The notes below the pieces were generated by a model, which worked only from the letters and a program-made list of their open reading frames with translations, had not been told where the DNA came from and searched no databases. From Agapetus fuscipes (Eukaryota > Arthropoda > Insecta > Trichoptera > Glossosomatidae), in the NCBI GenBank assembly GCA_951799405.1, contig OX637332.1, forward strand, positions 2,485,001 through 2,549,000: DNA of 64,000 nt. Direction: 5' to 3'. Each line of letters begins with the position of its first letter. Position 1 is the stretch's first letter. The position numbers were made by a program, and so were the translations under genes. This document shows, piece after piece, positions 1 to 10,214 of this stretch.

Positions 1-3000
1 CCTTGGCGCCTCTTGGGGTCAAAAAGCCACACCCAGTCACCAGCTTTGTACCCCATGCTGTCAGCTCTGGTGTCATAGCGCTCCTTCATTTGATCGCTGG
101 CTTCCCCGATGTTCATGCGGACCTGATCATGGATGTCATCCAGCCTCCTGCGAAGGTCTGTCACATAGTCTTCTCCGGCTAGGTCTTCACCTGGTTTGCA
201 GCCAAATTTGAGATCACAAGGAAGTCGCATTTCTCGCCCAAACAGTATGCTGCTGGGAGTCTTCTTCGTCGTTTCCTGAACAGCCGACCGGTAAGCCAAT
301 AAGAACAAAGGCAGATGTCGGTCCCAGTCCCGCTGATGGCTGGACACTACTTTGGCTAAGTACCTCCCCACGGTACGGTTCATCCTTTCCACCATTCCAT
401 CAGACTGTGGATGTAGCGCAGTGGTCCTGGTCTTGTAGATCCCTAGCCGCTCACACATTTGCTGGAAGATAGCAGCTTCAAAGTTCCTTCCCTGATCAGA
501 ATGTAATTCCAGGGGTACGCCAAACCTGCTGATAAATTCGGTAACTAGAACTTCAGTCACGGTTACGGCCTCTTGGTTAGGGATTGAGTAAGCTTCCACC
601 CACTTGCTGAAGTAATCCATCACCACCATGATGTACTTGTTACCCTTCTCAGTTGTAGGAAATGGGCCAGCTATGTCGATGGCAATTCTTTCAAAGGGGC
701 TGCCAACATTGTACTGACGCATTGGTGCTCGCCTTTTCCTTTGCGGTCCATTGGCCGTTGCACAGGTTACACATTTTCGACACCAATCTTTGACGTCTTC
801 GCTGCAGTTGATCCAGTAAAATCGCTCTTTCACTTTCTCCAGCGTCTTCTTAACGCCTAGATGTCCTCCAGAAGTTCCTCCATGCAGCAGTCCAAGGATT
901 TCCGGTACTCGGCTCCTCGGAACGAGGGTTTGCTTTCTTCTAAGTGTGCCGTCTTCCTTCTCGATCTTTCGTTTCAGAAACCCTCCTTCTATCACTATGG
1001 ATCCCCATTGAGCCCAATAAGCCTTGACAGTTGGTGATAAGGGGGCGAGTTTTTCCCAGGTTGGCCTTTCTCCTTCTCGCGCCCATTCCATCACATACTT
1101 CAAGTCCGGATCATTCAGTTGGTCTTGCGCCAATTTTTCATCTTGCCAGTCCTCATCTTCGGTGGTCGTCCTTTGGACAATTGCTACCTTGTCCTCCATC
1201 TTGCTGCAATGTTTGCAGTCACTGGCGCATGGTCGTCTGGATAATGCATCCGCATTTCGATGAAGCGTGCCAGGTCTATGTTCGGAGTCATAATCATACT
1301 CCTGGAGCCTTTCAATCCATCTAGCCACTTGCCCTTCTGGGTTTTTGAATTTCAGAAGCCAAACCAGTGCAGCATGATCAGTCCGTAGTGTGAATTTTCT
1401 CCCGTACAAGTATTTGCGGAAGTGTTCCACTGATTTTATCACGGCAAGAAGCTCTCGTCTGGTCACGCAATAATTTCGTTCTGGCTTGGAAAGCACTTTA
1501 CTGAAGTAACCCAGAACAGTCTCATGCCCATCCTGTATTTGGGAAAGGACGCCTCCTATCCCCACATTACTAGCGTCGGTATCCAGGATGAACTTTCCAT
1601 CTTTTCGTGGGTAGCTCAAGATGGGGGCACTTGTTAATCTTCCCTTAAGCTCTTCAAATGCTTGTGCGCAGGAATCACTCCAATGGAAGCGAGTGTTTTC
1701 TTCCGTAAGCTTGGTGAGCGGTTTTGCAATGTCCGCAAATCTTGGCACAAACCTCCTGTAATAAGTGCACAGCCCCAGGAAACTCCTAGTTTCATGTTTG
1801 TCCTTCAGCACGGGCCAGTCTCTTACTGCCTTGATTTTGGCAGGGTCAACTTCAACTCCACGTTGAGAAACTATGTGTCCCAGGTAATTTACTTGTTTCT
1901 TGAACAGGTTACACTTTTTCGGGTTGAGCTTCAGTCCAGCGTCTTGTAGTCGCCCGAAAACTTGCTCCAGATTTCTCAACTGATGGTTGAAGTCCTTTCC
2001 CAGGATGATTATGTCATCCAAGTATACCAGGCAGGTTTCCCATGACAGTCCTCGCAGCACATTCTCCATCAGCCTTTCAAACGTGGCGGGGGCATTGCAT
2101 AAGCCAAATGGCATCACGGTGAACTGCCAAAGTCCAGATCCAGTCGAGAATGCAGTTTTCTCCTTATCTTTGGCATCCAATTCAACTTGCCAGTAGCCAC
2201 TTTTCAGGTCCAATGTGGAAAAAATGGTGCATCCTGCCAATGTGTCCAAGGTGTCGTCAATCCTTGGCAGAGGGTAACTATCCTTTTTCGTAACATCGTT
2301 GAGCAGTCTGTAGTCCACACAAAATCTCGTGGTACCATCCTTCTTTTTCACCAGTACCACCGGGGATGTCCAAGGGCTACTTGATGGTTCTATGATGCCA
2401 TCCTTGCTCATGTCTTTGATGATCTTGTCAGCTTCTTCCCGCTTTGCAAAGGGTAGTCTTCTTGGAGCCTGTTTTATTGGTCTCGCTTCTCCGGTGTCTA
2501 TGCTATGTCGCACTACCTTGGTTCTTCCCAGACGGCCATTAGAGTCCTCGAAAATGTTCTGGTAGCGGCAGATCAAACTCCTCACTCTCCGTTTGTTTTC
2601 CTCGGTTAGACCTTGGGAAGCGTCGTGGACCAGGGCTTCCAATTGTGTTGACAATTTGTTTCCTTCGCATGACATGTTTGTCATCTGTTGCACAATGGAA
2701 GTTATCCTCTCACATCTGCCCAAAACAAAACCTTCATTTATTTTAACTGGGTAGCTGTTCACATTCATGATCTTGACAGGAATGGTCTCCTTTGCGCGAA
2801 TCACTGTTCTTGCCACCATGACTCCTTTGTTAACATTGTCCATGTTCTCCGGTTCTATCATACAGATTTGGTCATTTGTACTACTGGAATCCAGGCGGGC
2901 ACTCACTATCATCTCAGATCGCCCCTTCACTTCGGTATTCTTGGCTAGGATAACACGTGCAGCCAGTTCTTTCCGTCTTTGCAGGATGACTTCTTCATTT

Positions 3001-3462
3001 CCAATTTTAATGGACCCTTTCTTTAAATTTAAACTGCACCCAAATCTGTCCAGTATGTCCATTCCCAATATAACGTCTTCTTCAATGTTGGCCACCAACG
3101 TCCGATGATCAAAAGTGGTGCTGCCAATTTGGAAGGTGGCAATCGTCTCCCCATACACCTGTGCTGACTCTCCCGTGGCGGTGTGCAGAGACCACTTTGT
3201 TGGTGCAATCTGCTTACCTCGTGCCACTATGTCGCGTCTCAGAATTGTCCTGGTTGCTCCCGTGTCCACCAGTAGTTCACGAGTTACTCCATCTATTATG
3301 CCATTGATAAAAATGCTGCTGGCTTTTCCTCTCACGGTTGCGACAGTAGCAGCAGATTTCAGGGCCTCTCCAGCGTGGGTCAACGGTTGCCCCTTCCCAT
3401 TAACCCTTTCTAGTTTTCCGCAGCCTGTTTTCTGGGTTTCTGAGGCTTGGGACACTTGGTGC
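1..3462 (-). CDS. pol: pol polyprotein (protease, RT, RNase H, integrase), 3' end missing
   Basis: Retrotransposon polyprotein that matures gag, copies RNA to DNA and inserts it. On the minus strand: aspartic protease LLVDTGAT near 3275-3252; RT with the FSTLDLKSGYWQ block and catalytic YLDD at about 2024-2013; RNase H with LDTDAS near 1590; integrase zinc finger HX..HX..CX2C at about 890-770; integrase core Asp in IDIAGPF near 690-670, Asp in HSDQGRNF near 503-480, Glu in DGMVERMN near 395. The DTG, YLDD, HSDQ and last visible WVWLFDP codons share one frame, -1 relative to gag. The -1 frame opens after a stop at about 3463 and overlaps gag by some 50 nt, so it is probably made by ribosomal frameshifting. 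No canonical X-XXY-YYZ heptamer is obvious; GGAAAAC just before the gag stop is the nearest candidate. The C-terminus is beyond base 1. Confidence 0.92.
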
Positions 3463-4864
3463 TAAGGTGGCCCAGCTGTCCGCAGTTCCAGCAGCGTGGG
3501 TCTCGTCTTCGAGGTCTCAGACGTTCCAGCACTTTTTCAATTAGCTCCTCGGTTGTAGGTAGCTTGACCTCCTCTGCCTCGACTGCACGAACCCTGGCGT
3601 GGCCCCTGATGGACTGTTTGACAGCCTCAAACTCGAGAGCTTGGCTGAGCGCCTCGTTCAAAGCCTTGGGATGGGCCAGTTTTACGGCTTGTTGCGTCTC
3701 CCATTCCCGCAATCCATTTAGGAACTTGTCCACTGCCAAGCTCTCACAGATGTCGTCGGAGGCTGTCGGGTAAGCGTCTCGTACCAGGCGGGCGATGTCC
3801 ATTTCAAACTCCTGGAGGCTCTCGTTGGGCTTCTGCACCCTTGTGTTCAGCTGCGACTTGTACAGCTGCTCCAGGCACTTGTGGCCATAGCGCATATCCA
3901 AGCGCTGCTTCAGCTGCCCAAAGTCACCACGGTTGTCCAGGGGTATGGCCTGCAGAACCCTGAGAGCGTCTCCTCGGAGCGACAGGCTGAGAACCGAAGC
4001 CTTCTTCTGCTGGCTCCAGGCTCCCATCATGGCAGCCGTCTCAAAGAGGGTCAAATACTCCTCCCACGACGTCTTCCCGTCGAAGGTCGGAAGGTTGTGC
4101 TTCGACAGCGAAGGGTCGTCATCCCCTCCAGTGACCCTGGTTGGAGTTGAGCATCCCTGGTCGGTCTCGTCGTGAAGGCCGCCTTTGGGGGATATTCTAG
4201 TGGACTCCATCTGGCACTTGTCAGCCAGCTCGGCACGCAGACGATCCTCCAGGCTTGCCACACGGGCCTCAATCTCCGACATTGCTCGCGAGCTTTCTGC
4301 CACTTTCTTCTCCAGCCCGGCTAGGTTGCTGGTCATCTTCTCCTCCAGCCCAGTCATCTTCTCCTCCAGCCCGGTCAGGTTGCTGGTCATCTTCTCCTCC
4401 ATCCCGGTCAGGTCCTCCTTCAGGCTCTTGGCGTTGTCAGCCATCTTCTCCTCCAGCCCGGTCAGGTCCTCCTTCACGGTCTTGGCGTTGTCAGCCATCT
4501 TCTCCTCCAGGGTCTTGGCGTTGTCAGCCATCTTCTCCTCCAGGGTCTTGGCGTTGTCAGCCATCTTCTCCTCCAGGGTCTTGGCGTTGTCAGCCATCTT
4601 CTCCTCCAGGGTCTTGGCGTTGTCAGCCATCTCAGTCTTCAGTCCTGTCAGGTTACTGTTGATGCTGATATTTAGCTCGTCCAAGGCGCGGTCCCCTCCA
4701 GACGCCATGACAAAATATGCCGGGTCTTCGCCTGACTGTTCCAAGGCCTCTATGAGGCGTGCTTGTAAGGCTGCCTTTCCTCCTGAGGTCTCCAGGTCCC
4801 TCTCCAGAAGCTCATTTTTAAGCTCAGTGACTTTGAGGTCCTTGACGTTCACTTTAGTTGCCAT
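3410..4864 (-). CDS. gag: gag protein with SAP-like domain, coiled coil and zinc knuckle
   Basis: 484-residue capsid/nucleocapsid precursor. Residues ~8-42 (VKDLKVTELKNELLERDLET...) read as a SAP-type DNA-binding helix-extended-loop-helix, unusual for gag. Residues ~65-215 are a long coiled coil containing near-identical 11-residue units MADNAKTLEEK. Residues ~255-400 (LPTFDGKTSWEEYLTLFE...) match the gypsy gag core. A CX2CX4HX4C zinc knuckle CWNCGQLGHLSTKC lies at 458-471, followed by a basic tail. The start at 4862-4864 is the first ATG of the open frame and is followed directly by the SAP-like region. It ends in TAG at 3412-3410, inside the pol overlap. Long frames on the opposite strand here are shadows of its repeats. 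Confidence 0.93.
   Translation of the reverse strand: MATKVNVKDLKVTELKNELLERDLETSGGKAALQARLIEALEQSGEDPAYFVMASGGDRALDELNISINSNLTGLKTEMADNAKTLEEKMADNAKTLEEKMADNAKTLEEKMADNAKTLEEKMADNAKTVKEDLTGLEEKMADNAKSLKEDLTGMEEKMTSNLTGLEEKMTGLEEKMTSNLAGLEKKVAESSRAMSEIEARVASLEDRLRAELADKCQMESTRISPKGGLHDETDQGCSTPTRVTGGDDDPSLSKHNLPTFDGKTSWEEYLTLFETAAMMGAWSQQKKASVLSLSLRGDALRVLQAIPLDNRGDFGQLKQRLDMRYGHKCLEQLYKSQLNTRVQKPNESLQEFEMDIARLVRDAYPTASDDICESLAVDKFLNGLREWETQQAVKLAHPKALNEALSQALEFEAVKQSIRGHARVRAVEAEEVKLPTTEELIEKVLERLRPRRRDPRCWNCGQLGHLSTKCPKPQKPRKQAAEN
4493..4640 (-). repeat. 33-bp in-frame tandem repeats inside gag
   Basis: Four to five consecutive 33-bp units, each encoding MADNAKTLEEK, followed on the C-terminal side by diverged relatives (VKEDLTGLEEK, SLKEDLTGMEEK). 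The 11-residue period matches a hendecad coiled coil. The leading units are almost identical, so expansion is recent and copy number probably varies between insertions. Confidence 0.85.
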
Positions 4865-5526
4865 TTTTTTTCAAAATTTACGTCAAAACAAAAATATTTT
4901 CAAATTTATTTAATACAAGTTTTGAGTTTTATATATATAGCTGTTTTGAATACGTACTTTAGCAAAAATAATAATTTGTCTGATTACACTGATTGGTAGG
5001 TAGGTACTGTCTTTTAATATTTATTTTTAATTCACCAATATTTTTAACATAATAATGTCTGATAGTACATAATTATTTATTTCGTCTCAAGTCTTTCAAA
5101 CACACAGGTAGGTATTTAATGTACATTCACACACTTGTAAACAAAGGATAGTTATTCAAAAACTTTTTCTCGATGAATCTGGAACGTTCTTTTGTAATAT
5201 TTTTCAAGATTTTTATTTATTTATTTTATTTTTTTTTAATCACACACAATAATAAAAAAAACTATGGTCCAATTTGATGACTTTCTCAATGCGGTAAAAT
5301 AGTCATTATGTTATGTCCAGAATTATGTCCAGAATTATGTTCCATATGATGTTCCAGAATTTATAAACAACTTGCTTTTGCGTCTTTTCTTTTAACAAAA
5401 ATTTATTTAAACACTTGTTTTCACAAAAGTCAGTTCACACAAAGTTCAATTTGAATAAAGTTCATTTTAACACTATTTAATTTATTTTATTTATTTTTAG
5501 ACAGAAGATCTTAATTTTTCTTGACA
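4865..5526 (-). other. retrotransposon leader (5' UTR)
   Basis: AT-rich stretch between primer-binding site and gag ATG with no coding frame. A short direct duplication (TTATGTCCAGAA) occurs near 5312-5340. Confidence 0.6.
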
Positions 5527-5544
5527 ATTCCGCACCTGACGCCA
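5527..5544 (-). promoter_or_regulatory. tRNA primer-binding site
   Basis: Two bases inside the LTR, the minus strand reads TGGCGTCAGGTGCGGAAT. The TGG start is complementary to a tRNA CCA end, as expected for minus-strand priming. I do not assign the tRNA. Confidence 0.75.
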
Positions 5545-5546
5545 AT

Positions 5547-6062
5547 TGTTACGAAATTAGGGTTCAATTGTCTTCAAATTAAAAATACACAGGTCTTCTT
5601 CAATAGTTATTTATTTTACACAGTTACAAAATTTATTTTCACACTACTTTCTCGATTATTCCACTTGGTTTTGGTTCACTGATCAGATGACTTCGAAGTG
5701 TTTGTAAGTCTCTATGATACTGGCCGCTCTGCAGGCCATTTGCACCCTTTATACTCTTTAGAGCAGTATAATCTAGACCTATAGTTGCTAGAAGGTTCCA
5801 GAGTAATTATTACTTCTCGATGTTTCACGTACTACCTAGACACAACCAAAATCCTACCTACCAATGCAATACAGTATTCCTATAATTATAACAAATACCT
5901 ACTTAGCCTAGAGAATTCTACACTTATACATAATTATCGATCTTACCTACCAATACTTTTGAGGATTCTTATAACTATAACTATCCATACTTATTTCAAT
6001 ATTTATATTTACATAACACTATAACTACCCATACTTATTTCAATATTTATATTTACATAACA
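5547..6062 (-). repeat. 5' LTR of the gypsy element
   Basis: About 516 bp bounded by TGTTA...TAACA inverted termini. On the minus strand it has a TATAAA at 5753-5748 and an AATAAA at 5615-5610, giving a promoter-then-polyadenylation order. The outer end contains a tandem duplication of about 44 bp (two TGTTATGT starts, 6062 and 6018), so the exact outer boundary could be 6018. Confidence 0.78.
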
Positions 6063-6107
6063 GTATGTATCCCGGTAATTATATAAAAAAAAAACGGGTC
6101 AATTACA

Positions 6108-6206
6108 CAAGCAAAACCCAATTTCTGTAAGGCTGGATGTACCTTCGGTGATTTTTTTTTATTTGGTTAAGAGACACATGGAGTTTTCAAACCAGTGAAG
6201 AGCCTA
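6108..6206 (-). repeat. SINE-A fragment
   Basis: Matches the middle of SINE-A in reverse (TGTAAGGCTGGATG...ACCTT, then a diverged AAACCAGTGAAGAG). No tRNA-like head is present. Confidence 0.6.
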
Positions 6207-6207
6207 T

Positions 6208-6246
<39 letters not shown>

Positions 6247-6247
6247 T
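6205..6247. repeat. (TTTA)n microsatellite
   Basis: About ten TTTA units. Read on the minus strand it is the TAAA-rich end of the adjacent LINE remnant. Confidence 0.85.
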
Positions 6248-6868
6248 AAATTCACGACACTTAGTGCCTTTTACAATACATACTAAAAATAGTGTTATAA
6301 ATACAAGAGTAAGTAAAAAGTATAAAATGAAACAACAAATATATCAGAACTACAATTGAAAACTATCAAATACAAGGATAAAAAAGTAACATAAAACAAA
6401 ATAATGATTACATAAGTAGGTATTAATACTTTAAAAAAATAGAGAGATGAGATAAAAAAACAAGAGAAAAAACAGTTTATGAATGTATAAATAGTAAGAA
6501 GAAATTAGAAGTAAGTAGCTGAATATAAAAACACAATTAAAAATAGATTGAAAAAGACTTATAAATACATATATATGAAAGTAAAATGAAACAAAACAAA
6601 CACAATAACAAAAACCATATAAAAATAAGAATAAAAATCAAAGTTACTATATAGAGAAAAAATATAAATAAAAAATCAAAATAAATATACAAGCAACAGA
6701 AATAAAAACATTATTCATCCAAAAAGTACCTCAACAGACCAGCTCTATACCTATCAAAGCTATTGTTGGGTGGGTCAAAGTCTAGTGTACAGGTATTACC
6801 ACTACGTTGAAGGCGATTTATGCAACTGTTATATTGTGCATTTGTATTGGAAACTATTTGAAAAATAA
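6248..6868 (-). mobile_element. 3' end of a CR1/Jockey-like LINE, decayed
   Basis: A-rich DNA on the plus strand. On the minus strand it ends in GTAAAAGGCACTAAGTG, close to GTAAAAGGCACAATGTG at the end of the 10.2-10.9 kb element. The minus frame at about 6850-6711 (NSCINRLQRSGNT...) resembles the extreme C-terminus of such ORF2 proteins (SPLNRxxRLxN type). Internal sequence is degenerate. Confidence 0.45.
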
Positions 6869-6870
6869 AC

Positions 6871-6955
6871 GATTTTTTTTTTCTCCGCTTGGAATCGAAC
6901 CGCCTACCTCCCATTTACGAGTCCGGAGCGTTAACTACTAGACCACGGACCGGTC
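6871..6955 (-). repeat. SINE-A tRNA-like head only
   Basis: Minus strand reads GACCGGTCCGTGGTCTAG, then a B box GGTTCGATTCC and GCGGAG, then A's. The body of the SINE is absent. It is not a functional tRNA because the acceptor stem does not close. Confidence 0.7.
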
Positions 6956-6972
6956 TTAGGCATAGCTTAGAT

Positions 6973-7763
6973 CAGTGGTTCCCAAACTTTTAATTTCGCG
7001 TACCACTAATGAAATTAGAAATCAGTGGCGTACCACTGAAGTGCAACGCAAAAAAGCTACACATATAGTGTAACTTCTTGCCGCGTTATCCCCGAAGGGG
7101 TCGTATGTGGCGAGTTAAACCTATTTATTTTTACAAATAAGGGGGCCGGCCTTACGCCAATCACTTCAGTTGAAGTGGGAGTTTCCCAGCTCCCGAGGGG
7201 GCTGGTACTCATTTCTTGTGAAGGCTGAATAAACCTTGCCGGTATTTTTATTATGGGGTTTGAAATAAACACCGAAATAGGAAATCATTTCTGACACCCT
7301 CCTCGGTGGGATTCGAACCCGAGCTCACGGGGTAGAATGCAAGCACTCTACCAACTGAGCTATCGACCGGACCAGTTAAACAGCAACAGTTAAAAAAAAC
7401 ATTCAAATGGTAAAGTAATAAAAACTGCAACTGTTAATGAAAACATTATGCTTATTTATTTATTATAGTGAAAAATACAAATTTTTAGTGCAGGGGTGTC
7501 CAACATAATATTGTGGAGGGCCAGATTTAGTATTTTTGTAATTGTGGCGGGACAGGCCTGTCTTAGTCTGAAAAATGGTGCTGCATGTTCGAAACAAAAG
7601 AGGAAATATTTGGCTCAGTTGTACTTAACTTGAAGCGCGAAATTGAAAAACGTTTTATCTTATTATTTACTATGTGTTTCCTATGGCCATGGCTGCTTGC
7701 GTACCACCTTGAGAAGCGTCGCGTACCACTGGTGGTACGCGTACCATAGTTTGGGAACCACTG
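6973..7763. mobile_element. hAT-type MITE with 8-bp target duplication
   Basis: Terminal inverted repeats CAGTGGTTCCCAAACT / AGTTTGGGAACCACTG and a perfect 8-bp target duplication GCTTAGAT (6965-6972 and 7764-7771). Subterminal GCGTACCACT motifs recur at both ends. A SINE-B (7044-7373) is inserted inside. At 7492 there is a second hAT-like terminus CAGGGGTGTCCAAC, suggesting another fragment within. No transposase remains. Confidence 0.88.
7044..7373 (-). repeat. SINE-B, long form, nearly complete
   Basis: Minus strand starts with GGTCGATAGCTCAGTTGG (A box), then B box GGGTTCGAATCCC, GTGTCAGAAATGATTTCC, a palindrome-prone CAGCCCCCTCGGGAGCTGGG segment, and ends TAGCTTTTTTGCG. Best-preserved copy of the long form, nested in the hAT MITE. 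Confidence 0.88.
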
Positions 7764-7771
7764 GCTTAGAT

Positions 7772-8041
7772 GATTCTCGTTGTTAGTAGAGCGTGCACAT
7801 GTTAGCTAGTGACCAAATGCCGCTGGGCTCGCCCATGTACGGAATCTGGTGCGGGCACGCACCTACTGCGCGGATTAGCACAGATATGAGCGGGTACATT
7901 ATCTGAGTTCTGTTATGAAATAATCACCCATACTCTTTACAATGTAAGCGAGAAGTTGGAATGGCATTTCCAGTGAAGACAACATAAATCGTCACCTAGA
8001 TTCAGAAGCTAAGAACCATAGAAGTCGCAACGGAACCAAGG
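7772..8041. other. no recognisable gene
   Basis: Unique-looking sequence. The last 50 bp (AGAAGCTAAGAACCATAG...) recur diverged at 8699-8752. Confidence 0.4.
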
Positions 8042-8470
8042 CTTGGAATTTTCAATTTATTTATTTATTTTCTTGAGGAGAAAAGACAGATACAATTATA
8101 AAAACAAGAAAAATGGGCACATATGCAGTAAAGTGCCTTTTAATCCTAAAAAAAATCCCACAAATATGTTAAAAATTTAAAGTAGCTGACAAAAAAAAAG
8201 TCAAAAATAAATTAAATTAATAACAGAAAAAAATGAGAGGAAAAAAGAAGAAAAGAGAAATTAAAAATAAACAAAAAAATATACAGAAAACCTAATCAAG
8301 ACAAACTGGATGGCAAAGACATTTTTGTATACTTTTTAATAAGTCAGATCTAAAGGAGTACTATATAAATCTAATTCATTAAAATATCTATTAAAATCAC
8401 TGCACATTCTATACATAGGAGCTCTTTGAACTGAGTTTGTTCGACATTTGGGCAGAAAAAATATTTGTGA
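8042..8470 (-). mobile_element. 3' end of a CR1/Jockey-like LINE, decayed
   Basis: The minus frame near 8460-8350 reads RTNSVQRAPMYRMCSDFNRY, matching the usual ORF2 C-terminus pattern. It then becomes A/T-rich and ends in AATAAATAAATAAA beside a GGCAC motif. Same family as the remnants at 6.25-6.87 and 10.2-10.9 kb. Confidence 0.5.
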
Positions 8471-8475
8471 CGAAC

Positions 8476-8697
8476 GGGATGCGGCTGACCACCTATGCTG
8501 TAAAAAATGGTTCACTTTGCCAATGTCACCCCTGTTTCAGGGAAGGACGGCAAGAGTTTCAGGGCGTATGCCCATTTATGTTGTAGGTTCACATGCGGCG
8601 TGCGCAAGCGCGAACTTGCACGTGTCTGCTTGTGAGAATGCATATAATGTGAATCCCCAATGTAACATATCTTTGCAACTTAGACTAGATTAGATTC
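8476..8697 (+). repeat. repeat D copy
   Basis: First of more than 30 copies. Family consensus: TTCCTTGACTTATAGG, GGCTGACCACCC, GGTTCACTTTGCCAATG (weak B-box resemblance), CCCTGTTTCAGGGAAGG, GCGCGAACTT, and a 3' end of TTTGCAACTTAGATTA plus extra GATTA units. This copy lacks the first ~20 bp. Confidence 0.85.
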
Positions 8698-8820
8698 AGA
8701 AGCTAAGAACTATAGGGGTCGCAACGCTACTAAGGCTTGGAATTTTCAATGTTAGCATATGTGACATTAAAAACCATGCTTTAAATTGATAGAAAAAAAA
8801 CTACCCACACGTTTTTTTTT

Positions 8821-9112
8821 TAAGGAATCCTGTGCGGGAGACTCCCTAGATTCTAGAGACTCTAGGGGTCTATGACACTTGTTGTAGTGCCGCAGAGGTG
8901 TACGAGCTTGGTCGTCGCTACAAAGCGCCAATACTCAAGCAAGACGCAGTTGCTGTAAGGCTGGATGAACCTTTGGTGACCGGTCATTGGTAAAGGTTTA
9001 TGAATTTTTCAACCCAGCGAAGAGCAAATTTGAAAATATAAATGGTAGGTATATTTTTTGTGCTCCGCCGGGATTCGAACCCACAACCTTCCCATATGCC
9101 ACAAGTACGTTT
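8821..9112 (-). repeat. SINE-A with 'type 2' tail
   Basis: Minus strand: B box GGTTCGAATCCC, CTCTTCGCTGGGTTG, then instead of the usual end a tail GTACACCTCTGCGGCACTAC ... CTAGAATCTAGGGAG ... TCCTTAAAAAA. The 5' tRNA-like head is incomplete. An inverted copy of the same tail lies at 9276-9342. Confidence 0.75.
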
Positions 9113-9275
9113 TTTTTCATTCAGTATAGGAAAAGTCACTATGCTAACGCTGAAAATACCGGTAAGTTGCGAATTGCGACCCTTCTGGCGACAGCGCGGT
9201 AAGAAAATGCTTTAAATGTGCAGCTAAGTTGCGTTAACGAGTAAAGAACCATTTTTCACATTTAAATTTTGTTAT

Positions 9276-9342
9276 AACGTCATAGACTCCTAGAGTCTCT
9301 GAAATCTAGGGAGTATCCTACACAGGATTTCTTAAAAAAAAA
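9276..9342 (+). repeat. isolated SINE-A type 2 tail
   Basis: GTCATAGACTCCTAGAGTCT ... TTTCTTAAAAAAAA, matching the reverse of 8821-8890. A third copy lies at 36,208-36,290. The tail can therefore exist without a SINE-A body. Confidence 0.55.
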
Positions 9343-9689
9343 CTATTTACAAAAAATAAAATAACTGAGAGTGAATATTATTATGATAAAGTCGTATACA
9401 ATATTAGGTATGGAGTTGCGTTGATCGCACATCTATACTTCGAGTCGGTGTAATGTACTAGTCTACAGCTAACTGTAAACGCATATGAGATGATGATGAT
9501 GATGAGCGGCCACCGACCAGATGATGAGCCGGGCTAAAATAAATCTGCTATAGATCCGCAGCGAGCCACGCATATATTATATTGTAAATGGTAGTTGTAA
9601 TATCCTGAACGCTGAAGATCAGTTACTAACTCGGAAGAAAAAAATATTCTAACGACATAAAAGCAGCAGAAAGGAATTGACACTTGAAC

Positions 9690-9992
9690 CGGTTCTTGGA
9701 TCGGTCCTTAGTACAGTGGCTACACTTCGGACTCGTAAATGGAAGGTAATTCGAATCCCGGCGGAGCACAAATATACCATTTATATTTCCAAATGTGCTC
9801 TTCGCTGGGTTGAAAAAATCCATAAGCCTTTACCAAAGGACCGGTCACTGAAAGCTCCATCTAAATTTACAACAACTGGGTCTTGCTTGAGAATTACAGC
9901 GACCACCAAGCTCGCAGAGGGCTCTTGAGGTGTGATACACACAAAAACAGCGCTCACCAAATAAATCATCCTAATATTAACATTATTATTAT
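9690..9992 (+). repeat. SINE-A with 'type 1' tail
   Basis: GGTCCTTAGTACAGTGG head, shortened B-box region AATTCGAATCCCGGCGGAGC, body, then GCTCTTGAGGTGTGATACAC ... GCTCACCAAATAAATCATCC and an ATT-repeat end. Confidence 0.85.
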
Positions 9993-10214
9993 TGAAATAT
10001 GGTGCTGGAAGCGCATGCTCCGAATCCTGTAGACGGCTAGACGTACCAACAAGTCCATTCGTCAGAAGTCTACGTTTGTATGGCTTGATTCTGTCCAGTA
10101 TATGTACACACCGTATTCTTCAGTTTTTTGGGCAAGTTGTCGTGGCAAGGAGGATAGCCTAGGACGACTGGTTGTGATCGGTGGTTTGGAGGGGAAGAGA
10201 AGAAGAGGAAGATC
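9993..10214 (+). mobile_element. LINE ORF2 C-terminal remnant (RTE/R1-like)
   Basis: Conceptual peptide IWCWKRMLRIL, then TARRTNKSI, FFG-like and EGKRRRGRSP blocks, with stops and small gaps. These blocks are characteristic of ORF2 C-termini in several LINE clades. Confidence 0.65.

Larger units (their letters stand above)
1..6062 (-). mobile_element. Ty3/gypsy LTR retrotransposon, cut by left window edge
   Basis: From high to low coordinates it reads LTR (6062-5547), primer-binding site, a leader of about 680 bp, gag, then pol in the -1 frame running off the window. Domain order is protease, reverse transcriptase, RNase H, integrase, which defines Ty3/gypsy rather than copia. Motifs sampled along pol are all in one frame and I met no stop codon, so the copy looks young and possibly coding-competent. 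The second LTR and any envelope frame would lie left of the window. Confidence 0.93.

Noticed and set aside
4185..4913. Plus-strand frames over gag (242 and 135 codons, Ser/Pro-rich)
   Set aside because: Antisense shadows of the 33-bp coiled-coil repeats; the minus frame has SAP, gag core and zinc knuckle.
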